64,000 bases of DNA from Sphingomonas sp. NFR04 (GCF_900114095.1 NZ_FORV01000002.1:62001-126000); one strand, 5' to 3'. Shown: positions 7,907 to 16,506, counted from the first letter of the stretch. The notes: generated by a model not told the origin, from the letters alone. Made by a program: numbers and translations.

Positions 7907-8032
7907 TCAGTGGCTCCCCAGGTACTGGGCGAGCGAAACGCCGACATAGACGAACGTGCCGAGCGTCAGGACGCCGGCAATCCCGCATGCGACGAACGCC
8001 GCGGCCATGCCGAACTTGAAGGATTTGGGCAC
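7907..8032 (-). CDS. Small membrane protein, 41 aa
   Basis: GTG 8032-8030 is preceded by CAGGAGCAACA, a good ribosome binding site. The product begins with a short basic segment (PKSFKFG) and is otherwise a single hydrophobic helix (AAAFVACGIAGVLTLGTFVY). It ends one base before the nrdB start codon. Function unknown. It is one of several tiny single-pass proteins placed between metabolic genes in this phage. Confidence 0.6.
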   Translation of the reverse strand: MPKSFKFGMAAAFVACGIAGVLTLGTFVYVGVSLAQYLGSH

Positions 8033-8043
8033 TGTTGCTCCTG

Positions 8044-8673
8044 TTAGTTGATGGCGGCCCTGATCGGCCGCGCATTGTTGGGGTGGATGTATCGGATGGG
8101 GGCGAGGGTGCCGGCGGGCTTCGCCCAGTCCCAGACGAACCAGGCGTAGCTGTGCCGCGGCGAGCCCTTCGAACCTTCTATGAAGCGCGGGCGCTTGGTG
8201 ACGCACACCTTCATTGCGTATGCCGGGTGGCCTTCGAACAGATCGGGCCGGTCCTCGGAGCTCATATCCCACTCGTTGCGCAGGAACATGGCCACCGATC
8301 CGCCGCGGGGCCGCATCAGCTCCAGCGCCTTCCGCACGAACGCCTCCGCTAGATCAGCGAACGGCGGATTGGTGATGATCATATTGACCCCGCGGGGCGT
8401 CACGTCCGCACGCAGGAAGTCGATGCCGCCGCGCCCATAGCCGCGATCATGCAGATCGGTGCTGTAGACGCTGGCGGTGGTCACCTTGAGGAGCCGCTTG
8501 CTGATGTGGCCCTCGCCGCAAGCCGGCTCCCATATGACGCGCTTCGACAGGTCGACGAAGTGAGCGAGGCAGTCGACGTTCTCCGGCGGCGTGGGGTAAA
8601 AGTCCCCCTCGCGTCGCTCGTAGACCACCTGGCCCAGCATAGCGCCGTCCCGGTGCGCTGCCTCGCTCAGCAT
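8044..8673 (-). CDS. DNA adenine N6-methyltransferase-like protein, 209 aa
   Basis: The SAM-binding motif appears as EPACGEGHISKRL and the catalytic motif as NPPF (ITNPPFADLAEAF), the pattern of N6-adenine methyltransferases. An N-terminal YPTPPENVD segment is also typical of phage members. No target-recognition domain or restriction partner is visible, so it is an orphan methyltransferase, probably for protection against host restriction or for marking phage DNA. It overlaps the preceding stop by one base. Confidence 0.85.
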   Translation of the reverse strand: MLSEAAHRDGAMLGQVVYERREGDFYPTPPENVDCLAHFVDLSKRVIWEPACGEGHISKRLLKVTTASVYSTDLHDRGYGRGGIDFLRADVTPRGVNMIITNPPFADLAEAFVRKALELMRPRGGSVAMFLRNEWDMSSEDRPDLFEGHPAYAMKVCVTKRPRFIEGSKGSPRHSYAWFVWDWAKPAGTLAPIRYIHPNNARPIRAAIN

Positions 8674-8936
8674 CAGCTCTGCGCCGCCAGATCGGCGTTG
8701 AAGCGGTCGACGATCTTGAGGGCGTCGGTGCGGTTCGAGAGCGCAACGTGCATGCTGCGTTTGACGCCGCGCGAGCGCGCAGTCGGTTGCGGCGTGATGT
8801 GGGGATTGCTCACCGCGCCGGCCGCATCGACGATATCGAAGCTGTGATGATTGTGGTCACGGATCGACCAGGGGCCAGTGCCCGGCAGCTCGACGTGTCC
8901 CAACCCCTCGATGAGAGTTGCGGGCAGATCAGTCAT
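8673..8936 (-). CDS. Hypothetical protein, 87 aa
   Basis: ATG 8936-8934 follows an AGAGAGAGA ribosome binding region. The product (MTDLPATLIEGLGHVELPGTG) looks like a small beta-rich fold with HNHHSFDIVDAAG in the middle. This type of short protein with a terminal helix for residue counting or binding occurs in many phages. No function is assigned. It is the first gene after nrdA and starts the methyltransferase-nrdB block. Confidence 0.65.
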   Translation of the reverse strand: MTDLPATLIEGLGHVELPGTGPWSIRDHNHHSFDIVDAAGAVSNPHITPQPTARSRGVKRSMHVALSNRTDALKIVDRFNADLAAQS

Positions 8937-8954
8937 ATGATTCTCTCTCTGTTG

Positions 8955-8986
8955 GTGCGCGTGTGCGTTAAGACACACACGCGCAC
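8955..8986 (-). promoter_or_regulatory. Intergenic palindrome copy forming an 11-bp hairpin
   Basis: The core at 8961-8980 reads GTGTGTGTCTTAACGCACAC on the minus strand and is extended by perfect flanking pairing (8955-8965 with 8976-8986). It lies between the nrdA stop and the next gene. The U-tract needed for a terminator is missing, so an operator is more likely. Confidence 0.6.
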
Positions 8987-8997
8987 AGATCAAGCGT

Positions 8998-11031
8998 TTA
9001 CTGGCAGGACTCGCAGACCGGCTCGTCGATGTAGACGGGGCCGGCTGGCGCTGCCTCGATGTGGGCCTGCGGCATCTCGCCGGCCTGATTGCCGATCGCC
9101 ATCGCCTTCGAGGCGGACTTCGACCGGAGGTAGTAGAGGCTCTTCACGCCCTGCTCGTAGGCATAGCGATGGATCTCCACGAGGTCCTTCTTGTGCACCG
9201 TCGACGGCAGATAGATGTTCAGCGACTGCGACTGGCAGATGAACGGCGTCCGCATCGCGTGATGCTTCACCACCCAACGCTGGTCGATCTCGAAGGCGGT
9301 CTTGTAGTTCGCCTTCTCGAGACGGCAGAAGTAGGCGAGGTGCTGCACCGAGCCGTCATTGACGGTGATCGATGCCCACTGCGCCTCTACCCACTCTTGC
9401 TCGCTTTGCTCTTCGACGCCGCGGAACATGGGCTGCTCGCGCAGCAGCACCGCGACCGTCTTGTTGGCGGCTGCCAGGCTGTCACGCAGCTGGTGGTAGC
9501 GCCGACGCAGCTGGGCATCGAGGTACTTGTTCCGCACATTGAACGAGCCGGAAAGCGTCTTCTGGGTGTAGCTGTTCGCCGGGATCGGCTCGCCGCAGGC
9601 GCTGGCGCCGCCGCAGATGATCGAGATCGAAGCCGTGGGGGCGATCGAGAAGCGGTTCGTCAGGCGCCGCGGCTTGACGGACGGGTCGAGCTGGCGGGCG
9701 TCCGCGGAGTCAGGGTTCTCGCCGCGCTCGCGGACGAGCTGCTCATCGGCTTCGTCGGCCTCGGCCTTCATGAACTCCCAGAAGCTCATGTTCTCCTTCT
9801 CGGCCGCGACGCTCTCGAAGGGGATCTCCTTCGACTGGAGGTAGCTGTGGAAGCCCATCATGCCCAGGCCGACCGAGCGCTCGCGCATCGCCGAGTAGCG
9901 GGCTCGCTCGAAGCCCACCATGCCGGCGGTCTGCGCGATGAACTCGGTGAGCACGTTGTCGAGGAAGCGCAGGACGTTCAGCACGAGCTTCTTCTCGCCG
10001 CGCCACTGATCCCAGGTTTCCATGTTCATGGACGAGAGGCAGCACACCGCGGTGCGCCAGTTGCCGAGGTGATCCTCGCCGGTGGGCAGCGTGATCTCGG
10101 AGCACAGGTTGGACTGCACGACCTTCAGGCCGAGCACCTTTTGGATCTCGGGGAGCATGCTGTTCACACGGTCCGAGAAGACGATGTACGGCTCGCCCAG
10201 CTCAAGGCGCGCGGTCACCAGCTTGATGAACAGCGCACGGGCATCGACCGTCTTGATGACGGCGCCGGTCTTGGGGCTCTTCAGCTCCCAGACACGCTCT
10301 TCCTGCGTTTCGAGCCATACCTTGTCCATGAAGGCGTCGGGCACCATCACGCCGTGGTGGATGTTGTGCGCCTTGCGCCGCTGATCGCCGCCCTGGTGCC
10401 GGCGGATGTCGATGAACTCTTCGATCTCCGGGTGGGCGAGGTCGAGGTAGACGGCCGCCGAGCCGCGGCGCAGCGAGCCCTGGCTGATCGCCTCGGTCTG
10501 AGCGTCCTGCCAGCGGACGAACGGAACGATGCCGCTGGTGGTGCCGGTGATCGAGCCGCCAATGGGCTCGTCGATCGAGCGCACGTCGCCCCAGAACGTG
10601 CCGATGCCGCCGCCCATCGCCGCGAGCCAGATGTTCTCGTGCACGCCCTGGGCGATCGACGTCATGCTGTCGCCGATGCGGTTGAGGAAGCAGCTGATCG
10701 TCAGGCCGCGCTTGGTGCCGCTGTTCGAAAGGATCGGCGTTGCCGGCATGAAGTAGAGGCGCGAGATGGCGTCATACATGACCTGGGCGTGGCCGGTCTT
10801 CTCGCCGCGCACGACTTCATCGGAGTTGGCGCAGGCGACGCGGGCGAACAGATCCTGGTAGCTCTCGCCCGGCAGGAGGTAGCGGTCGCGCAGGGTCGCC
10901 TTGCCGAACTCGGTCAGCAGTGCGTCGCGGCTGTCGTCGATGGTGATCGACACGAGGGCGCTGGCCTCGGTCGGGTAATGGTAGACGCGAGTGGTCGCGC
11001 CCGGCGCTTGCGTGTCCGCAGCATCCGTCAT
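8998..11031 (-). CDS. nrdA: Ribonucleotide reductase class I alpha subunit, 677 aa
   Basis: This catalytic subunit reduces ribonucleoside diphosphates to deoxyribonucleotides. Typical segments are TPILSNSGTKRG, NLCSEITLP with the active-site cysteine, SSMNMETWDQW and PTASISIICG. The C-terminus ends in CESCQ, giving the cysteine pair that re-reduces the active site. ATG 11031-11029 has a TAGGAGT ribosome binding site, and the promoter at 11066-11099 lies in front. nrdB follows after three small genes. Confidence 0.95.
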   Translation of the reverse strand: MTDAADTQAPGATTRVYHYPTEASALVSITIDDSRDALLTEFGKATLRDRYLLPGESYQDLFARVACANSDEVVRGEKTGHAQVMYDAISRLYFMPATPILSNSGTKRGLTISCFLNRIGDSMTSIAQGVHENIWLAAMGGGIGTFWGDVRSIDEPIGGSITGTTSGIVPFVRWQDAQTEAISQGSLRRGSAAVYLDLAHPEIEEFIDIRRHQGGDQRRKAHNIHHGVMVPDAFMDKVWLETQEERVWELKSPKTGAVIKTVDARALFIKLVTARLELGEPYIVFSDRVNSMLPEIQKVLGLKVVQSNLCSEITLPTGEDHLGNWRTAVCCLSSMNMETWDQWRGEKKLVLNVLRFLDNVLTEFIAQTAGMVGFERARYSAMRERSVGLGMMGFHSYLQSKEIPFESVAAEKENMSFWEFMKAEADEADEQLVRERGENPDSADARQLDPSVKPRRLTNRFSIAPTASISIICGGASACGEPIPANSYTQKTLSGSFNVRNKYLDAQLRRRYHQLRDSLAAANKTVAVLLREQPMFRGVEEQSEQEWVEAQWASITVNDGSVQHLAYFCRLEKANYKTAFEIDQRWVVKHHAMRTPFICQSQSLNIYLPSTVHKKDLVEIHRYAYEQGVKSLYYLRSKSASKAMAIGNQAGEMPQAHIEAAPAGPVYIDEPVCESCQ

Positions 11032-11065
11032 GAAGGGGTTACTCCTAGGGTTGAACGTCGAGGGG

Positions 11066-11099
11066 ATTGTATCAGACGTGTGTGTGTCGGTCGACACAT
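11066..11099 (-). promoter_or_regulatory. nrdA promoter with overlapping palindrome
   Basis: The minus strand carries the palindrome ATGTGTCGACCGACACACAC (11080-11099) followed by an extended -10 element TGATACAAT (TACAAT at 11066-11071). A start about 7 bases further gives a leader of about 30 bases with a good ribosome binding site before nrdA. Confidence 0.72.
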
Positions 11100-11103
11100 T
11101 GCA

Positions 11104-11712
11104 TTAAGAAATAAGAGCCGCCATCATCCCCGCGAGCTGACGGAATTGTTCGCTGGCGATCGCCGCCTGCACGCCGGAGATGGCGTCGGCCTGGTGCTCC
11201 ATGTCCTTGAGGATGTAGCCGCCGCGGTGCTCGATCTCGAACTCGTTCTTCCGGGGACCGACTCCCCACTCGACCGGACTGTCCGTGCGTTCGGTGAGGG
11301 CCAGCGCCCAGCGCATGATGTCCTCCTTGTCGGCAGTCTTCGAGCCTACCGAAGCCATCTTCACCTCAGCCGGGCTGACCTCGATCAGCGGAATGGTGAG
11401 CGATGCGAGAATGCCGATCGCGATACCGAACGCGCTCGCTGCGTTCGCGCTCTGACCGCCAGACGGTACCTCAGCAGCACCAACCCTGATCTGGTGCTGT
11501 GCGATCACCTCGCGCAGCTTGACCGCGTGAGCGCGTGCGCGGTGCATCTTGTCGCTCGAACTGCGAACCTGCTTGTTCTTGGTCTTCTCGGTCTTGATGG
11601 TGCTCATCTCGAGGACGCGGATGATCTTCCGGGTCTCCGTGCACACCTCGCACACCGCATAGCCGGTGTGCGTGAGGCTGGGATCGATGCCCAGCATTCG
11701 AATGATTGTCAC
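11104..11712 (-). CDS. RuvC-like Holliday junction resolvase, 202 aa
   Basis: The RNase H-like fold motifs of RuvC are visible: GIDPSLTHTGYAV with the first acid, AAEVPSGGQSANAASAFG with the second, and HQADAISGVQAA with the last acid. The protein would cut four-way junctions left by recombination or replication before packaging. The start is GTG 11712-11710, overlapping the upstream stop as GTGA. It belongs to the recombination block with the Mre11/Rad50-like genes. Confidence 0.85.
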   Translation of the reverse strand: MTIIRMLGIDPSLTHTGYAVCEVCTETRKIIRVLEMSTIKTEKTKNKQVRSSSDKMHRARAHAVKLREVIAQHQIRVGAAEVPSGGQSANAASAFGIAIGILASLTIPLIEVSPAEVKMASVGSKTADKEDIMRWALALTERTDSPVEWGVGPRKNEFEIEHRGGYILKDMEHQADAISGVQAAIASEQFRQLAGMMAALIS

Positions 11713-11852
11713 TGCTTCCTCTTGAGCGCGAGGTGAGGGCAGCCGCCGGAATACAGGCGGCAGTTAAGCGGCGTCTTCGTCCCGCCGGCTGCGTGGTGCG
11801 TCTTGGCGGCCTCGACGATGCGTGCGGGTGCGCCGCAAGGGGCGCAGCTCAT
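11709..11852 (-). CDS. Small cysteine-rich protein, 47 aa
   Basis: A short frame fits exactly between two genes (TGATG overlap at its start, GTGA overlap at its end). It contains CAPC near the N-terminus and later NCRLYSGGCP, giving four cysteines that could bind zinc. The last residues are basic (LALKRKQ). It may be a DNA- or protein-binding accessory of the neighbouring resolvase; this is inference only. Confidence 0.55.
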   Translation of the reverse strand: MSCAPCGAPARIVEAAKTHHAAGGTKTPLNCRLYSGGCPHLALKRKQ

Positions 11853-12397
11853 CAGAACTGGCCCCATAGGGGGTTGGATTGATCGATGCTGTTCGTCACC
11901 TGCTCTTTCTTATCCTGCTGGGCGACCACAAAGCCCTCTGAGAGGATCTTGTGCATCGCCGCGTTCTTCTTGATCGCATCGACCACGGCTGCCTGGATGT
12001 CGGCGACCTTGGCGCCGTCCAGGTAACTCTCGACCCGCTCAGCCAGGTCGCCGAAGCAGTTGATGATGTCATCCCAGGCCAGCTCGATCCATTCGACCGG
12101 ACCCTTGTCGCAGACCCATTCGCCGTCGACCGGCATGACGAAGATGAGCCCGTCGCGTTTGCCGAGCCGGATCTCCTTCGCGTTGACGCGCGTACCGGTC
12201 GGCACGCTATGCCGGCGGTACCCCTTCTCCTTCACAGCGCACGCGCAGAGGATCGGGAGCTCGACAGGGTAGGGGCCGTGGACACTCGCCCGGGCGAAGG
12301 CCGCGGCCAGCTTGACCAAATCCTTCACCGTCGAGGTATTTGCGGCCTTGGAGATCATGTCGGCGGTCACCTGGACCGCCGGTGCTTTCTTGCTCAT
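11852..12397 (-). CDS. Hypothetical protein, 181 aa
   Basis: ATG 12397-12395 (MSKKAPAVQVTADMISKAAN) is 10 bases behind the Rad50-like gene. It is a soluble alpha/beta protein with a WIELAWDDIINCF segment and a lysine-rich C-terminus. No motif is recognised. Position between the Rad50-like and RuvC-like genes suggests a role in recombination, but nothing in the sequence proves it. Confidence 0.65.
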   Translation of the reverse strand: MSKKAPAVQVTADMISKAANTSTVKDLVKLAAAFARASVHGPYPVELPILCACAVKEKGYRRHSVPTGTRVNAKEIRLGKRDGLIFVMPVDGEWVCDKGPVEWIELAWDDIINCFGDLAERVESYLDGAKVADIQAAVVDAIKKNAAMHKILSEGFVVAQQDKKEQVTNSIDQSNPLWGQF

Positions 12398-12407
12398 TGT
12401 GCCTCGT

Positions 12408-14384
12408 TCAGATGATGCTGACGCTTGCCCGGCCGCCCGACTTCTCCACCTGGATCGTCTTGCGCGCGTAGGCCGCGATGTCGTTGTGGCTGATGACCAG
12501 GACAGTGCCGCGGTCGCGGGCCTTCTCTTCGAGCACGCCCATGAGGCGTTCGAGGCCGGCTGCGTCGAGTGCGTCGTCGATCTCGTCGCCCAACCAAAGC
12601 TCAAGGCTCTTGGTCGCCCGGGTTGCGACGAGATCCTGGAGCGCGAGCGCGCATGCGAGCCGCGCCTTGCGCTTCTCGCCGCCCGACAGGTTGTTGAAGC
12701 TCGGCGCGCTGCCCGGCTTCTCCACCGTCACCGAGAACTTCTCGACCAGCTGGCCCTTCTTCGTCTCGGAAAGCGTGGTCCAGAATGCATCGATCGCGCC
12801 GTCCGACAGGCTGCCGAGATAGTGTGCGGTCCGCTCGTTGAGGAAGGGCGTTGCCTCGTCCAAGCGATGGGCACGGACGCCGGCAGGCGCGAAGACGCCA
12901 GCAACAGCCTCGGCGTAACCAAGCTCTTCGGCCGCCTTCAGCAAAGACCCCTTGGACTTTTCGAGCTCGGCGGCGCGCGCGACGACCGTGTCGTCGGCAT
13001 CCTTCAGCATCTTGTTGAATGGGTTCTCGGCCGCAGCCTCATCCTTCCAACGCTTGCCGATGGTTTGGGCAGCGACGCGCAGGCGCTCGACTTCGGTTCG
13101 CGCCGCCTGGGCGATCTGAAGCTCGCGCTGCAGATTCTTCAGGCGAGCGCCCTCGGCTGACACGTCGGTCATGCTGGCGCGATGATCGTCCAGATCCTTC
13201 TGGGCGGCGGTGACCGCACGCTCGAATGCAGCGACCTTCGACTTGGCGGCGTCACGGTGAGCGATGCACTTGTCTCGGTCGGCCCTCTGCGCCTTGAGCT
13301 TGGTCTCGGCGTTGGCGATCGCGTCGGCGAGATGCTCCTCCTCCAGCGGACGACCGCAATCATCGCACGGCTGCCCCACGCCGTTCTTGGTCCGCTCCAG
13401 CGCCGCTTCCGCCGCGGAAACGGATCGATCAGCTGCCGCGGCAGTCGTTTCTTCGGACGCCAACCGGCGCTGGATTTGCGCAAGCGCCGACTGCGCCTGC
13501 GTAAGGTCGGCCGCGAGGTCACGCTCGCGCGCGACTTCGGACTGCACGGCTTCGATCTTCTCCTGCGCATCGACGATGTCTTCGCGGACCTTCTTCAGGC
13601 CATCATCGTCGAGCTCGGCCTTCGCCGTCTGGAACGCCTTCACAGCGGCGCCGGTCTGCGTCTTGAGCCCAGCGATCTTCGTGACCTGATCGGTGTCCCA
13701 TTGTGTCTTCTGGTCGTTCAGACGCTCTACAGACGCGAGCGCGTCGCGGTGACGCTCGGTTGCTCGGTCGAATGCGATTTGCGCTTGTGCGCGCGTCTCA
13801 GCGACCTTGCGCATGCGTTCGCGCGCGATCTCATACGCCCCGGCGAGCACGTCAACGCCGGCGGCCTGCTCCACGAGGAGCTTCAGCTGACGGTCCGTCA
13901 TGCGGGGGATGTCGGGCATCATTTCCTGCCCCGAGTAGACAGCGGCGTTGAACACTTCCTCGGAGCAGCCGAGCAAGCGCTCGATCGCCTTCTGGGTGAG
14001 GGCAGTGGTCCCCTTCGTCGCGTCAATCCATTCGCCGGTCGCGGCGTCATGGTGCGCGAGGTTGAGGCTATTCTTGCCCTTCGGGTGCTTCCGGTAGCGG
14101 GTGACCCGCCAGAAATCGCCGTCGTCATCGATGGTGATCGACACGAGGGCGCCCTTGCCGACGATGGTATTGACGATGTCGTCGCCCGAGACGCCGCGCG
14201 CCGTCGAGCCCCACAGGCACCAGCTGATCGCATCGCCGATGGAGCTCTTGCCAGATCCGTTGCTGTCGGCGCTGGTCTCGTCGTTGTTGATGCCCGAGAT
14301 GTGCGCCAGGCCGAGCGTGTCGAGGCTCAGCTTAGCCTCGCCGATCGCGAGCACGTTCTCGATCTGAACGTCGGTGAATTTCAT
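12408..14384 (-). CDS. Rad50/SbcC-like SMC-type ATPase, 658 aa
   Basis: This is the ATPase of a Mre11-Rad50-type nuclease (T4 gp46 equivalent). Walker A NGSGKSS is at residues 42-48, long alpha-helical arms follow, and a zinc hook CDDC (residues 340 and 343) sits between them. The ABC signature LSGGEK begins at about 566 and a Walker B-like WLGDEIDD follows. The protein is shorter than cellular Rad50, as usual for phages. It processes DNA ends for recombination-dependent replication. ATG 14384 overlaps the preceding stop. Confidence 0.92.
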   Translation of the reverse strand: MKFTDVQIENVLAIGEAKLSLDTLGLAHISGINNDETSADSNGSGKSSIGDAISWCLWGSTARGVSGDDIVNTIVGKGALVSITIDDDGDFWRVTRYRKHPKGKNSLNLAHHDAATGEWIDATKGTTALTQKAIERLLGCSEEVFNAAVYSGQEMMPDIPRMTDRQLKLLVEQAAGVDVLAGAYEIARERMRKVAETRAQAQIAFDRATERHRDALASVERLNDQKTQWDTDQVTKIAGLKTQTGAAVKAFQTAKAELDDDGLKKVREDIVDAQEKIEAVQSEVARERDLAADLTQAQSALAQIQRRLASEETTAAAADRSVSAAEAALERTKNGVGQPCDDCGRPLEEEHLADAIANAETKLKAQRADRDKCIAHRDAAKSKVAAFERAVTAAQKDLDDHRASMTDVSAEGARLKNLQRELQIAQAARTEVERLRVAAQTIGKRWKDEAAAENPFNKMLKDADDTVVARAAELEKSKGSLLKAAEELGYAEAVAGVFAPAGVRAHRLDEATPFLNERTAHYLGSLSDGAIDAFWTTLSETKKGQLVEKFSVTVEKPGSAPSFNNLSGGEKRKARLACALALQDLVATRATKSLELWLGDEIDDALDAAGLERLMGVLEEKARDRGTVLVISHNDIAAYARKTIQVEKSGGRASVSII

Positions 14385-14560
14385 CGCGTTTCCTTCTCGA
14401 TAAGGGAGGCTACCCGCTTCGTGATGCCTGGTTTGCCCTTCAGGCTTTGGAGGAGCGCCCTGCGGTTCCTGCGTGGGCTGGGATTGATGACCGGGCAGAA
14501 CTCCGGCTCCCAGGTGTGATGGTGGCTGCCGCCGCAGCACGGGCAGGGCGGAACCTCCAT
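14381..14560 (-). CDS. Small zinc-ribbon-like protein, 59 aa
   Basis: The gene is placed exactly between the Mre11-like and Rad50-like genes, with TGATG and ATGA overlaps. MEVPPCPCCGGSHHHTWEPE gives a C-x-CC, H, H and later C pattern that could bind one metal ion. The C-terminal half is basic. It may be a cofactor of the nuclease complex; that is inference from position. Confidence 0.6.
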   Translation of the reverse strand: MEVPPCPCCGGSHHHTWEPEFCPVINPSPRRNRRALLQSLKGKPGITKRVASLIEKETR

Positions 14561-15615
14561 CACTCAGCTCCGACCATGCGGGCTTCGCGCAGCACATCCA
14601 GCGCATCGACGGCGATCCGCTTCTTGGACAGCTTGCCGGCGTCCAGGTGCTTTGCGACGTAGGAGGCGACGGACACCTCGAGTGTGACATTCTTCGTGCC
14701 AGTCGACTGTCCACGCGTGACTTCGCGCTTCTTGGAGCTGTGATCCACCCAGGCGAGCGCTCCAGCCTGCTTCAGCGCTTCGCGAGCGCTGGTGAGGGTG
14801 TCAGCGTCAGCATCCTTGAGACGAAGGCGCACATAGTTGCCGTTGACCGCGTCGACATCGATCTCGGCGACATCGTCGATATTGACGAACTTCGGCGCCA
14901 GGCTTTCGTGAAACTCGACGCTGGTCGGGTCGACGATGAGGAAGCCGGCGAGGGTGCCGGGATCGCTCCAGGTCTGATGCGTCGTTGCACCGATCGAATA
15001 GACGCCGGGAGCCGGCTGCTGGTGGTGGTGGTAGTGCCCGATGAATACGCGGCGATAGCCCCACGCCTTCACCTCGGCCGGGTCGAGCCCGTGGTCGGGC
15101 AGGCCTTTGATGACGCCGTTCAGCGGCGCGTGAATGATGAGATCGCGCTCCGGGTCGGCACTGGCCTTGCAGACCTCCCGGAGCTCGTTCAGGTCCTCGA
15201 TCCAGGGGACCATCATCACCTGCTCATCGTCGGCGGTGTCGATCAGGGTGGAGTTGGTGACCGCGGTGAAGCCGTCGAGCTCGTCGAGCGCCTGCATGGC
15301 GTTGCCGAGCGCCGAGGCGTGCTTCCCCTTGAGATCGTGGTTGCCCGCGAGCGCCCAAACGGACACGCCCTTAGCGATGATCCGCTTGAAGCAGGCGATG
15401 ACGGGGTTCTGGACCTCGGGGTCGATCTTGCCGCGGACGTGGTAAAGATCGCCGCCGAGGAACAGATCCTTGCCTCCGGCCGCCAGCACCGCGTCAGCGC
15501 TACGCTCGAGTTCGCCCAGGATGATTGCCAGGCGGGTGTTCACGCCGTCCGCGTTGGTGGTAGCGAAAGCGGACCATTCGTGCGCGTGCTGGTCGCTGCT
15601 GAGGCCGTAGGGCAT
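14560..15615 (-). CDS. Mre11/SbcD-like nuclease, 351 aa
   Basis: The calcineurin-like phosphoesterase motifs are SSDQHAHEW, GGDLYHVRG, AGNHD, IIHAPL and GHYHHHQQ, in the order seen in Mre11/SbcD and T4 gp47. The first motif has DQH instead of DxH, which still supplies D and H. Together with the Rad50-like ATPase encoded immediately downstream it would form the end-processing nuclease. The C-terminal 100 residues are likely the partner-binding region. Confidence 0.9.
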   Translation of the reverse strand: MPYGLSSDQHAHEWSAFATTNADGVNTRLAIILGELERSADAVLAAGGKDLFLGGDLYHVRGKIDPEVQNPVIACFKRIIAKGVSVWALAGNHDLKGKHASALGNAMQALDELDGFTAVTNSTLIDTADDEQVMMVPWIEDLNELREVCKASADPERDLIIHAPLNGVIKGLPDHGLDPAEVKAWGYRRVFIGHYHHHQQPAPGVYSIGATTHQTWSDPGTLAGFLIVDPTSVEFHESLAPKFVNIDDVAEIDVDAVNGNYVRLRLKDADADTLTSAREALKQAGALAWVDHSSKKREVTRGQSTGTKNVTLEVSVASYVAKHLDAGKLSKKRIAVDALDVLREARMVGAE

Positions 15616-15627
15616 AGGATCCGATCC

Positions 15628-16125
15628 TTAATTCGCGAGAGTGTCGAGTGCGGCTTCGGCGCCTTCCACAGCGGCCAGCGCATCGGTGGCGTCGTTACGC
15701 GCGATGTAGGAGGCGTGCTTCAGCTGCTCCGCTGCCGCGCGGAGGCAGTCGGTGACCGAGGTATTGCCGCGCATGGCAAAGCCATCTGCCTCTCCGTTCA
15801 GGGCCGCAGCGCGGGCGTCCATTTCCTGCGCGAAATCGAACATGGCCTCGACGCTTTCCTCGGTTTCGTCGATCAAGCCCTCGAGCTCGGCGGCGGCTGC
15901 CTCATTCTGCTCGGCGGCCCAGGCGGCTTCCTTTGCCACAGCCTCTTCACGTTCCTGCTGAGCCTGCCGTTCCTTGATCGCAACGGCGAGAGCGGCGGCC
16001 ATCGGATGGCCGCTAGTCCGAACGAACTCGTTCGCCTGGTCGGCCGGCGTCGCGGCGGTCTTCGCTTCATCGTGGATGGCGCGGCACGCGCGTTCGGCGC
16101 GGGCGAAGCTCGAATGGTAGTTCAT
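15628..16125 (-). CDS. Hypothetical alanine-rich coiled-coil protein, 165 aa
   Basis: ATG 16125-16123 has ribosome binding site AAGGATTGCCC. The sequence is nearly all helical, with many A, E and Q residues (KERQAQQEREEAVAKEAAWA), consistent with a coiled coil. A palindrome copy at 16200-16219 lies 75 bases upstream inside the preceding gene. Function unknown. Confidence 0.6.
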   Translation of the reverse strand: MNYHSSFARAERACRAIHDEAKTAATPADQANEFVRTSGHPMAAALAVAIKERQAQQEREEAVAKEAAWAAEQNEAAAAELEGLIDETEESVEAMFDFAQEMDARAAALNGEADGFAMRGNTSVTDCLRAAAEQLKHASYIARNDATDALAAVEGAEAALDTLAN

Positions 16126-16134
16126 GGGCAATCC

Positions 16135-16374
16135 TTACTGCTGGGCGGCCGACTGGCGTTCGCGACGGGCGATCTCCCGCGCGTCGCTATGCGGGTCGAG
16201 TGTGTGTCGGTTGGCACGCGACATGCGACCGAAGGCACCGGCGGGGACGCGTGCGAGCGACTTTTGCAGGCGCGTGGGTGCCGCGAACTGCTCGTTGAGC
16301 TTCTTGCCGGCGAGCTTCGCCTTGTGCGCCTCGAGGCGCTCGGCTTTGGTGGCGTTGTGCGGGAGGCGAGCCAT
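16135..16374 (-). CDS. Hypothetical basic protein, 79 aa
   Basis: ATG 16374-16372 shares a base with the TGA of the small membrane gene. The product (MARLPHNATKAERLEAHKAK) is lysine- and arginine-rich and helical, with a C-terminal REIARRERQSAAQQ. No family is recognised. It may bind nucleic acid. Its 3' part contains a copy of the phage-wide palindrome. Confidence 0.6.
   Translation of the reverse strand: MARLPHNATKAERLEAHKAKLAGKKLNEQFAAPTRLQKSLARVPAGAFGRMSRANRHTLDPHSDAREIARRERQSAAQQ
16200..16219 (-). promoter_or_regulatory. Palindrome copy inside the 3' part of a gene
   Basis: The minus strand reads GCGTGCCAACCGACACACAC. It is a good match to the consensus, but it sits in the coding region of the 79-aa gene, 75 bases before the next start codon. 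It may serve the gene at 15628-16125. Confidence 0.45.
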
Positions 16375-16490
16375 CAGCGGCAGGCCTCCACGGTCTTGGC
16401 GATCGTGAGCGCGATCAGCCCCCAGATCCCCAGATTGAAGAGCGCCGCGACCGTAATCCACTGGCGCACACTCAGAACGTCGATATTCAT
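16374..16490 (-). CDS. Small membrane protein, 38 aa
   Basis: ATG 16490-16488 has ribosome binding site GAAAGGTCAGCA. The product has one hydrophobic helix (WITVAALFNLGIWGLIALTI) and short flanks. Its TGA overlaps the next ATG by one base. Too short to classify; it is the third tiny single-pass protein in the metabolic/recombination region. Confidence 0.6.
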   Translation of the reverse strand: MNIDVLSVRQWITVAALFNLGIWGLIALTIAKTVEACR

Positions 16491-16506
16491 TGCTGACCTT
16501 TCGTCG

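Noticed and set aside
9061-11736. Very long plus-strand frame (891 codons), and similar ones at 21323-24061 and 4737-6332
   Set aside because: They lie opposite nrdA, dnaE and thyX, whose proteins are clearly recognised. The open frames are shadows caused by GC-rich third codon positions; their translations are low-complexity R/A/H/D-rich.
13918-14233. Plus-and minus-strand arginine/serine-rich frames opposite the Rad50-like gene
   Set aside because: Compositional artefacts of alternative frames; the Rad50-like frame carries all expected motifs.
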